Source: an uncultured Dialister sp. (lineage in GTDB: Bacteria; Bacillota; Negativicutes; Veillonellales; Dialisteraceae). From it: a stretch of 19,830 bases of DNA. This document shows, in pieces, positions 14,317-19,830 of this stretch (the stretch's first letter is position 1; every line of letters begins with the position of its first letter). Position numbers and translations under genes: made by a program. Under the pieces are notes generated by a model. The model was not told where the DNA came from and searched no databases. It worked only from the letters and a program-made list of their open reading frames with translations. The stretch is from positions 1 to 19,830 of the forward strand of contig URAA01000013.1 of the NCBI GenBank assembly GCA_900545785.1. The letters run 5' to 3'.

Positions 14317-15076
14317 CAGACTTTAAATTGTCCAAAAAATCAGGTAGCATTTTTTCGATATACAATTTGATATAAGCTACATCCTTTTCAGTAACATCAC
14401 CGGGAATATAAAATCTTGCTACTTTTTTACCAAGTGTAGGTATTTCAAAATTATACCCGCCTTCCTGTTGATAAGAAGAGGAACTTTCATTTTGCACGTC
14501 ACTGTTACTGGTTTCCTCGGCAGATGTGTTTTTTTCTGGATCATTTGGATTATCTTCAATGGCATCAAAACATAAAACCCCATTTTTGAGTAAGCCTAAA
14601 TAGGATGCACTTTCAATAAAACACTCTGCAGCGATATCCTTCACCCTTTTTATAATACGATATTCATTCATTAATATATTGGAAAGTTGTTCTTTCGGAG
14701 GGATCGCTTTATCCTTGAATCGTTCTATCAACTTTTCATACAATGGAGGCTTACTAAAGGATTCTATCAAAAGACGTTGAGTTTCTTCTGGTCCATCTGG
14801 GGGATAGATAATATGCCTTGCTAACTCTGTCAATTGCACTGTACTCCCACCGGTTGTAATAAATCCATATTGTTTGGATGCACTGATACGAGTAGTAAAT
14901 GACTTAGTCGTCGGACTCGTTAATTTCATTTTGTCCAAAATGCTGGCGTATGATACGGATTTCCCGCCAAAAGTATCTATTAGCTTTATAAAATCACAAC
15001 ATTCAGAAATTGATACTGCAGGGTAAAGCGAACTTTTCTCACGTTGTTTATTTAGTGAATTTTTTTCAGCTGCCAT
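14300..15076 (-). CDS. Winged-helix-like protein of unknown function in an AT-rich islet
   Basis: 258 residues. Residues about 18-90 (an FIKLIDTFGGKSVSYASILD block, then KSFTTRISASKQYGFI and TVQLTELARHII) fit a winged-helix DNA-binding fold. About 95-163 is a second helical domain, with the layout of DUF5343-like proteins. 170-205 is an acidic, Ser/Asn-rich linker. 207-250 is a small domain (YNFEIPTLGKKVARFYIP, then DVTEKDVAYIKLYIEKML) of a type often found at the C-terminus of accessory or defence-linked regulators. This assignment is by pattern only. Start ATG has AAAGGAG 9 nt upstream and a near-consensus promoter. Codon use is much more AT-rich than the flanking core genes, which suggests acquisition by transfer. 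Confidence 0.6.
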   Translation of the reverse strand: MAAEKNSLNKQREKSSLYPAVSISECCDFIKLIDTFGGKSVSYASILDKMKLTSPTTKSFTTRISASKQYGFITTGGSTVQLTELARHIIYPPDGPEETQRLLIESFSKPPLYEKLIERFKDKAIPPKEQLSNILMNEYRIIKRVKDIAAECFIESASYLGLLKNGVLCFDAIEDNPNDPEKNTSAEETSNSDVQNESSSSYQQEGGYNFEIPTLGKKVARFYIPGDVTEKDVAYIKLYIEKMLPDFLDNLKSEIKQE

Positions 15077-15106
15077 TGTAGATCTCCTTTCTTAAATTTC
15101 GACTAT

Positions 15107-15135
15107 ACTATATCATACGCCTTAAATTAAGTCAA
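15107..15135 (-). promoter_or_regulatory. Promoter of the 258-residue gene
   Basis: On the minus strand TTGACT (15130-15135), a 17-nt spacer and extended -10 TGATATAGT. The 11-mer TCGACTATACT (15099-15109, plus strand) overlaps the -10 and start point and recurs in the inverted repeat at 14240-14250, reversed. Confidence 0.72.
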
Positions 15136-15240
15136 CAAAAATCTGCAAAAAGGACTAAAAACATTTTTTTTATCTTTTACCGATTTTTTGTTCAAGTATT
15201 TATTGTTAAAAAAGCACGCATTGTGTGATTATTTTAATAC

Positions 15241-15266
15241 TCAATGTGTATTATTTTACACATTGA
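15241..15266. repeat. Perfect 10-bp inverted repeat
   Basis: TCAATGTGTA, TTATTT loop, TACACATTGA. A related ATTGTGTGATTATTTTAA lies directly upstream at about 15220-15237, giving a partial direct repeat. It could be an operator or a hairpin at the end of the gene fragment to its right. Confidence 0.65.
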
Positions 15267-15448
15267 TAATTTATAAGTTTTAAGCCCGATAGAGAACTTA
15301 CCGTATCGGGGTTATAAATGGGATCTTTAAATCTTTCGATATTTTCTACTTTTTTATTAAAACGGAACTGAATCGAGAAAGGGCTTCCCTTCCTGTTTTC
15401 TGTGTAATCTTTGTTGTCATCACCAATATTTCCTTGAGAATAATGCAA
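15251..15448 (-). pseudogene. Gene fragment, 3' remnant, unknown
   Basis: A 65-codon frame with a protein-like composition (SQGNIGDDNKDYTENRKGSP, SIQFRF, and NPDTVSSLSGLKLINYQC near the end). The only start is a TTG with no ribosome site. The frame stays open about 100 nt further upstream through a terminator-like hairpin with no usable start. This fits the remaining end of a longer gene whose front has been lost. I do not recognise the family. Its AT-rich base use matches the islet. It ends inside the loop of the inverted repeat at 15241-15266. Confidence 0.4.
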
Positions 15449-15468
15449 ATTATATAATTTTTCTTGAC

Positions 15469-15504
15469 TTCCCTTCGGAGCAAATCTCCTGAGGGAATTT
15501 TTTT
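15469..15504 (+). terminator. Terminator-like hairpin with no gene in front
   Basis: TTCCCT and GGAG pair with CTCC and AGGGAA around CAAAT, with a 2-by-2 internal loop, followed by seven T. A second long-range pair, TTTCCCGA (15517-15524) with TCGGGAAA (15554-15561), follows. No rightward gene ends here. Confidence 0.5.
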
Positions 15505-15574
15505 GTTGTTTTATTATTTCCCGACGCGGTTTTAATAGGTCGGAACGCTGTCATCGGGAAAATATTTCCAGAGA

Positions 15575-15603
15575 AAAACGCTCCCGTGAAAAAGGAGCGT
15601 TTT
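15575..15603 (-). terminator. Terminator of the acyl-CoA synthetase gene
   Basis: AAAACGCTCC and GGAGCGTTTT form a perfect 10-bp stem with a 9-nt loop; on the minus strand it is followed by TTCTC. It starts 17 nt after the ligase stop and could also work rightward. Confidence 0.85.
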
Positions 15604-15619
15604 GTTATGATCTTTTTTA

Positions 15620-17059
15620 TCAGCTGTCCCGAAGGGCTCTTTTCAGGATTTTTCCTGTTGCATTTTTCGGAAGAGCGTCCATGGGAATGAATCTTCTCGG
15701 GATTTTGTAAGCCGCTATGTTTTTCTGCATATGGCGGCGGATTTTATCTTCGTCGAAAGGATAATTTTCTTTCATCACCACATAGGCCCATACGGACTGG
15801 CCGCGGAGGGGATCGGGGTGGCCGACGACGGCGCATTCGCCTACGCCTTCCACTTCGTAGATGCAGTCTTCTACTTCGCCGGGGTAAATATTTTCTCCGT
15901 TCATGATGATCAGATCTTTGATGCGGTCCACGATGTAAATGTATTTGTCATCATCCATGTACGCCAAGTCTCCCGTGTGGAGCCAGCCGTCTTCGGTGAT
16001 GACTTTTGCCGTTTCCTCCGGCTTTTTCCAGTACCCTTTCATCACATTGTCGCCTTTGACGAGAAGTTCGCCTACCGTACCGGGCACATAAGGGCCTTCT
16101 TTGTCGGTGAGAATTTTCACTTCCACTCCCGGAAGAGCGGGGCCGACGGTGAGATATTTCGGCTTTTTCGTGGGAAGTACCGCAACGACCGGGGTTGCTT
16201 CGGTGAGGCCGTATCCTTCTTGGACGGGATGTTTGAACCGGCGGAAAAATGCCTGCGCCACCGGCTGGGGAAGAGATGCGCCGCCGGAAACGAAAGTGTG
16301 GACGGTTTCCATATCTTTCGGATCCCCTCTCCTTGCCAGAAGATTGTAGAGAGGAGGAACCATGATCGCCATGGTCACGCCGTATTCTTTGATCGTCCTG
16401 ATGATATCCCCGGGATTTTTCGAGCGGAGAAGCACTTGCGTCGAATGGTGATAGAGTGACGCCAGAACGACGACGGTCAGGCAGTAGCAGTGGAACATGG
16501 GAAGAACGCAGAGCACCTTGTCATCGCTGTTCATGGGAATGAGGGCGCTGTACTGTTCCACATTGCGGACTTGGTTTTTGTGAGTCAGCATGGCGCCTTT
16601 CGGACTTCCCGTCGTGCCCGATGTATAGACAAGGGCGCAAGTGTCGTCTTCGGTGATATCCGACGGGAACGGCGGCGCTGACGGTGCATTTTCAGAAAGA
16701 GCCCGATCATTCAGTTCCAAAATATCGATTAAAGGACAGGAAACGGTAAGAGCCGTGTCGGAAATGAGAAGAGACGATCCGCTGTCTTTTAAAATATAAT
16801 CCACTTCCCGGTCCACAAGAGAATTGTTGATCGGAACGATGATGGCGCCGAGACTGATGACGCTCATATAGACATAAACGAATTCGGCACGGTTCGCGGT
16901 ATACAGGCCGATCCTGTCGCCTTGGCGTACCCCCAGGGCATACAAAGTATTTCTATAACAATTTACGGCATGCTTGAGCTCACCGTAAGTGGCGGAGGAT
17001 TCCCCGATAAAAGCAGGATGATTGGAATCCGCCGTTTCAAATATTTCATGAATAAACAT
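15620..17059 (-). CDS. AMP-forming acyl-CoA synthetase (FadD-like ligase)
   Basis: Activates a carboxylic acid, probably a fatty acid, to acyl-AMP and then acyl-CoA. 479 residues from ATG 17059, on the short side for long-chain enzymes. Motifs in order: the P-loop YTSGTTGSPKGAMLTH, MFHCYCLT, the adenine-binding EGYGLTEATPV, GWLHTGDLA with the ribose-binding Asp, the hinge YIVDRIKDLIIMNGENIYPGEVE, and the C-terminal NATGKILKR with the catalytic Lys. A GTG four codons upstream is in frame, but AGGTG sits at the right distance from the ATG. It is a single-gene transcript with promoter and terminator. The chain length accepted cannot be read from sequence. Confidence 0.88.
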   Translation of the reverse strand: MFIHEIFETADSNHPAFIGESSATYGELKHAVNCYRNTLYALGVRQGDRIGLYTANRAEFVYVYMSVISLGAIIVPINNSLVDREVDYILKDSGSSLLISDTALTVSCPLIDILELNDRALSENAPSAPPFPSDITEDDTCALVYTSGTTGSPKGAMLTHKNQVRNVEQYSALIPMNSDDKVLCVLPMFHCYCLTVVVLASLYHHSTQVLLRSKNPGDIIRTIKEYGVTMAIMVPPLYNLLARRGDPKDMETVHTFVSGGASLPQPVAQAFFRRFKHPVQEGYGLTEATPVVAVLPTKKPKYLTVGPALPGVEVKILTDKEGPYVPGTVGELLVKGDNVMKGYWKKPEETAKVITEDGWLHTGDLAYMDDDKYIYIVDRIKDLIIMNGENIYPGEVEDCIYEVEGVGECAVVGHPDPLRGQSVWAYVVMKENYPFDEDKIRRHMQKNIAAYKIPRRFIPMDALPKNATGKILKRALRDS

Positions 17060-17086
17060 AGAACACCTCACTTTTAATATGTTGTC

Positions 17087-17115
17087 ATTTTAACAAAAAT
17101 TAAATTTCTGTACAA
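17087..17115 (-). promoter_or_regulatory. Promoter of the acyl-CoA synthetase gene
   Basis: Minus strand TTGTAC, 17-nt spacer, TAAAAT with an upstream TGT (extended -10). Confidence 0.55.
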
Positions 17116-17163
17116 ATATATATTTTTTATGAAAGAAAAATGATAGAAAAACTAAAAATGAAT

Positions 17164-17172
17164 TGGTATAAT
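17164..17172 (+). promoter_or_regulatory. Extended -10 promoter of the 174-residue gene
   Basis: TGGTATAAT (17164-17172), about 27 nt before the start codon; no clear -35, as is usual for extended -10 promoters. Confidence 0.55.
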
Positions 17173-17198
17173 TTATACATCGTATAAAGGAGGATATC

Positions 17199-17723
17199 AT
17201 GAGAACGACAATGACAGAAGAAGATGAAATCAGAGCGATTCATTACAAATATGAAATTCCGAAAGAAACGGTGAAAGAACTGCTGGATAGCGGCATCCGT
17301 TACGGAGACGTCGACAAAGCGGCACTCCTCTCCGCCATGACGGGAAAGGATATCCGAGAAATACTGGCCCTCCGAAAAGAAAATCCTTGGGGCAGGGTGG
17401 AAAAGAAGCTGGGCCTTGATGCACAAAGTTATGAAGAAAAGTACAATACGCACAGAGCAAACCGCCTCCACCGGTTCTACGGCATAGAAGAAGAAAGGGC
17501 AAAAAAAGCACTGGAAGAAGGGTACCCGAACCACTGGATCCGCCTCGCCTATCTTTTGGAAACAGAAACGGGAAGAAAAATGGAAGATATTTTGGCAGTG
17601 AGAAAGAAATCGGAAAAATGGAAACCTTGGGCAGAAAAAAATCTGGGAGTCAGCCAAGAAGATTTCGCAAGGCGGATCAAAGAAACAAGAAATCCGAGCT
17701 TGAAACCGAAAGAAGAAAAATAA
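17199..17723 (+). CDS. Protein of unknown function with two diverged internal repeats
   Basis: 174 residues, no signal peptide or membrane segment, highly charged and helical. It consists of two copies of a module of about 58 residues offset by 76-78. Copy 1 (about 16-74) includes VKELLDSG, then TGKDIREILALRKENPW, then KKLGL. Copy 2 (about 92-151) includes AKKALEEG, then TGRKMEDILAVRKKSEKW, then KNLGV. Conserved positions are G32/G108, T48-G49/T124-G125, I55-L56-A57/I131-L132-A133, R59-K60/R135-K136, a Trp and an LG pair. The ILAxRK-W-LGV pattern resembles helical repeats in some Firmicutes proteins of unknown role. AAAGGAGG is 7 nt before the ATG. No function is assigned. Confidence 0.75.
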   Translation: MRTTMTEEDEIRAIHYKYEIPKETVKELLDSGIRYGDVDKAALLSAMTGKDIREILALRKENPWGRVEKKLGLDAQSYEEKYNTHRANRLHRFYGIEEERAKKALEEGYPNHWIRLAYLLETETGRKMEDILAVRKKSEKWKPWAEKNLGVSQEDFARRIKETRNPSLKPKEEK

Positions 17724-17807
17724 AGAATAAGGAAAAACAAAAGAAAGGAAATATAAAGAAGTAAGAAGGGAATCATAAAGAAAAGATCAGGGTAATAAGA
17801 AATAAAT

Positions 17808-17837
17808 AAAAAGAGAGAGGGTTTTCCTCTCTTTTTT
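17808..17837 (+). terminator. Terminator after the 174-residue gene
   Basis: GAGAGG and CCTCTC flank a 4-5 nt loop, extended by A-T pairs, then TTTTTT. It is probably active in both directions and also lies downstream of the leftward gene that ends at 18010. Confidence 0.65.
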
Positions 17838-18009
17838 GCCGGCATGATTTTGATTTTTCAGATGAATCTTTGCATATTCTTGTTTAATTAACGGGTACGG
17901 GAAAATCGGAAATGCATGGCGGAGGAAGTGAAATTTCTTTTATCCGTGAGGGGAAGTGTTTTTTCCGCTTTTTCCCGATTTCTTTTTATATATCCTGATT
18001 TCCTTGCGG

Positions 18010-18492
18010 TTACAATTCAAATCCGTCTGTTTCGTCGCTTGTTTTGTAGAGTCTTCTTGCTATGTCTTCATAATTCTCTTTCAGATGATAGATGATGAGA
18101 TTCAGCGTTGTTCTTATGACTTCGCAGTCGAGGCGGTCCGGCCTTGAGGTGATGCATACGTCGAGGAAGGCGTTTTTGTCTTCCGTAACGATGTATTTGA
18201 AAATGGAATGTTCTCTGTTGTATTTGTTTAAAAAGTCCAAGAATGTTTTGTATGCCGGGCCTGCCGGGGCGAGGCCCAAGTGGACGCGGAGGACGGTGTA
18301 CATGCTGTTGTTGGTGAGGACTGCTGCGACGAGGCGGTGTTTGTCTCCTCCCGGAACGGCGGTGATGAAAGCGACGGTGTCCATGTGATCATGGGTGTCT
18401 CTTCGTTGAAAAAAGTTTAAATTTTCTTTTTTCATGTAGTTTTCAAATATATCGGCTTTGAGATTTTTTCCCGGATTGAATGTGTCTCCCAT
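18010..18492 (-). CDS. YbjN-like protein (tentative)
   Basis: 160-residue soluble protein. The layout resembles the YbjN/type III chaperone-like fold: an N-terminal helix (LKADIFENYMKKENLNF), strands VAFITAVPGGDKHRLVAAVLTNNSMYTVLRVHLG, the helix AYKTFLDFLNKYNREHSIFKYIV, the strand NAFLDVCITS, and a final long helix (EVIRTTLNLIIYHLKENYEDIARRLY). YbjN proteins are proposed to act as chaperones or regulators; the function here is unknown. GAAGGAGG precedes the ATG, which also has an extended -10 upstream. It is convergent with the 174-residue gene. Confidence 0.5.
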   Translation of the reverse strand: MGDTFNPGKNLKADIFENYMKKENLNFFQRRDTHDHMDTVAFITAVPGGDKHRLVAAVLTNNSMYTVLRVHLGLAPAGPAYKTFLDFLNKYNREHSIFKYIVTEDKNAFLDVCITSRPDRLDCEVIRTTLNLIIYHLKENYEDIARRLYKTSDETDGFEL

Positions 18493-18526
18493 GGTACCTC
18501 CTTCAGGAACGGGTTTTGTATTTTAT

Positions 18527-18535
18527 TTATTATAA
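18527..18535 (-). promoter_or_regulatory. Extended -10 promoter of the YbjN-like gene
   Basis: Minus strand TGTTATAAT; its TATAAT is at 18527-18532, about 35 nt before the start codon. Confidence 0.55.
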
Positions 18536-18995
18536 CAGGTCGGGCGGCAGCAGGGGATTTTTTTCTGAGAAAATAAAGGGCAGGGGGGGAAAGGAACTCC
18601 GCAGGATTTCTTTGTGATGAAATTGATTGACGAGGGGGATGAAAAGGCGGCCTATTTCTTTTGAAGAAATTTTTCAAGGTCAGATTTTTCGAGGATTTTC
18701 TTCCGGCAAGGACGGGAGCGGCAATTTTTGAAATTCGGCGGAAATCTTCGGGAAACGGCTTTTTTCGGGGGATTGTTTTAATAAATGAGATCATGACAGG
18801 CGTTGACGGGTCAATTTATGGTATAATATAGAAAATAATAAAGGGGCGCAAGGATTCTTATATTCATAACGATTTCGGTTTCTGTGAATTGCTTTGCGGA
18901 AACTTTTATTTTTTCCTCTTTATAGAGGGGATCGGACCGATAATAATAAGCCTGTGAGGAGAATGAAAGCAGGGGTTTGTACAATAGGGGGGCAT
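18536..18995. other. Non-coding region with a rightward promoter
   Basis: About 460 bases without a supported gene. It holds an extended -10 TGGTATAAT at 18819-18827, with TTGACG upstream at too short a spacing (13 nt) to be its partner. This would give a leader of about 165 nt before the ADP-ribosylglycohydrolase-like gene. Two small hairpins lie in that leader (CCTCTTTATAGAGG and ATCGGACCGAT, about 18914-18943). No known riboswitch is recognised. Confidence 0.5.
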
Positions 18996-19830
18996 ATGAC
19001 GGAGATTGAGAAGTTTCGCGGCGCTCTGCTCGGCGGAGCCTGCGGTGATGCATTGGGATATCCTCTTCAAGGACTCTCTGTCTGCCGTATTCAGCATAAA
19101 TACGGTCCTTTCGGCTTGCGCACTCTCGTGCGGAACAAGAAAGCAGGAAATCTGGCACCGGTGACGGAAAATACGCAGCTTGCTTTAGCGACGATTGACG
19201 GGCTTTTGTGGGCGGATGCGAAGAAAATGGAAGACGGCGACGGCATTTACCGCGGGTATATGCGCTGGTTTTACAGCCAGACGGGAATAGAGCCGCGGCG
19301 GGGCCAGAAGGGGTGGATGAGAAGGCAGCCTCATGAGAAGGAAATTTGTTTGATCCGAGAAAAGTTCATGCATTTCAGAAGAAATTCGGAAGAAGGTCTT
19401 TTGAATGCTTTTGCAGGAAATATGATCGGCACGACAAAGGTAAAGGTGAATGACAGCAAGGGGAGCGCCGTTTTGCAAAGAGCGGTGCCTATCGGGCTTT
19501 TGTACGGCGGAGAAAGCAAGGCCGCTTTTGATTTGGCGGTCCGGGCAGGAGCTTATTCTCATTCCAATCCGACGGCATATTATTCTGCAGGGGCGCTGGC
19601 TGCGCTGATTTCCTGTCTCGTTTCGGGGCTGAGTTTTCCCAAGTCTCTCGAGCGGGTTCACAATCTGCTGAACAAGGTGCATAAAACGGAAAGCATCACC
19701 ACTCTTCTTTCCGCTGCGGAAACGCAGGCGAACGATCATCCTGCAGGACGGGGGGAAGCTTGGGATCATGTGGACAGCATTCATTCTCTCGGGAGCGGAG
19801 ATATGGCGGACGAAGCGCTGGCGATAGCGG
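18996..19830 (+). CDS. ADP-ribosylglycohydrolase-family protein, 3'-truncated by the window
   Basis: The frame is open from ATG 18996 to the window end (278 codons). The N-terminus FRGALLGGACGDALGYPLQ (7-25) is the family's GxxxGxxxGDALG start. AYSHSNPTAYYSAGALAAL matches the central THxxP block, and LGSGDMADEALAIA near the end matches the GxGxVAEEALA stretch before the last metal-binding motif, which lies outside the window. The family removes ADP-ribose from proteins or small molecules using two Mg2+ ions. The usual TDDT metal motif reads TENT here (in VTENTQLALATIDGLL), so activity is doubtful. AGGGGGG lies 4-5 nt before the ATG; an in-frame ATG at 18963 is possible but would add an 11-residue non-family extension. 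Confidence 0.75.
   Translation, partial: MTEIEKFRGALLGGACGDALGYPLQGLSVCRIQHKYGPFGLRTLVRNKKAGNLAPVTENTQLALATIDGLLWADAKKMEDGDGIYRGYMRWFYSQTGIEPRRGQKGWMRRQPHEKEICLIREKFMHFRRNSEEGLLNAFAGNMIGTTKVKVNDSKGSAVLQRAVPIGLLYGGESKAAFDLAVRAGAYSHSNPTAYYSAGALAALISCLVSGLSFPKSLERVHNLLNKVHKTESITTLLSAAETQANDHPAGRGEAWDHVDSIHSLGSGDMADEALAIA

Noticed and set aside
15731..16459. A 242-codon plus-strand frame inside the acyl-CoA synthetase gene
   Set aside because: Antisense shadow; the minus strand carries all adenylation-enzyme motifs.
18432..18794. A 120-codon minus-strand frame upstream of the YbjN-like gene
   Set aside because: It overlaps the start of that gene, has no ribosome site and a Lys/Arg/Pro-rich composition typical of chance.
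19185..19784. A 199-codon minus-strand frame at the window end
   Set aside because: It is opposite the ADP-ribosylglycohydrolase frame, which has family motifs and a ribosome site.
1..19830. DnaA boxes, CRISPR arrays, tRNA or rRNA genes, insertion sequences
   Set aside because: I found no TTATCCACA-type box clusters, no regularly spaced repeats, no tRNA cloverleaf and no transposase in the window. oriC is probably upstream of dnaA, outside it.

Overview
This 19.8-kb window is a stretch of bacterial chromosome from near the replication origin. It carries dnaN-yaaA-recF at the left and parA-parB with five parS sites in the middle. The organism is most likely a diderm Firmicute of the class Negativicutes (Veillonellaceae; Dialister- or Megasphaera-like is my guess, from inference only). 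Three things point there: Firmicutes-style gene order (an S4-domain yaaA between dnaN and recF) with strong AGGAGG ribosome sites; a DUF4446 gene behind parB; and an outer-membrane OmpA-type protein with a signal peptide and a peptidoglycan-binding domain.

Layout. 1-2463: replication and repair operon (dnaN, cut by the window edge, then yaaA, recF and a possible 18-residue peptide) ending in a terminator; gyrB/gyrA do not follow. 2536-5504: a DciA-like gene with an added zinc ribbon, divergent from two tandem PPK2-type polyphosphate kinases. 5560-6720: ompA-like gene with its own promoter and terminator. 6723-9640: the parS region, with five identical 16-bp sites in two purine-rich non-coding stretches on either side of a leftward sodium:solute symporter; one parS is the 3' end of that gene. 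The non-coding stretches also hold several worn copies of an imperfect repeat. 9627-12829: parA-parB-DUF4446-M23 peptidase operon, combining origin segregation with envelope functions. 12857-13894: threonine-aldolase-family enzyme.

14020-15600 is an AT-rich islet unlike its surroundings. It holds a 45-residue protein with a near-perfect Shine-Dalgarno sequence, a large imperfect inverted repeat, a strong extended -10 promoter followed about 80 nt later by a terminator (a candidate small RNA), a winged-helix-like 258-residue protein, a shared TCGACTA motif at both promoters, and a broken gene fragment next to a perfect inverted repeat. This is the best candidate for an undescribed unit.

15620-19830: a leftward acyl-CoA synthetase-type ligase; a rightward 174-residue protein made of two diverged repeats; a leftward YbjN-like protein; and the first part of an ADP-ribosylglycohydrolase-family gene whose usual metal-binding TDDT motif reads TENT and which runs off the window end.
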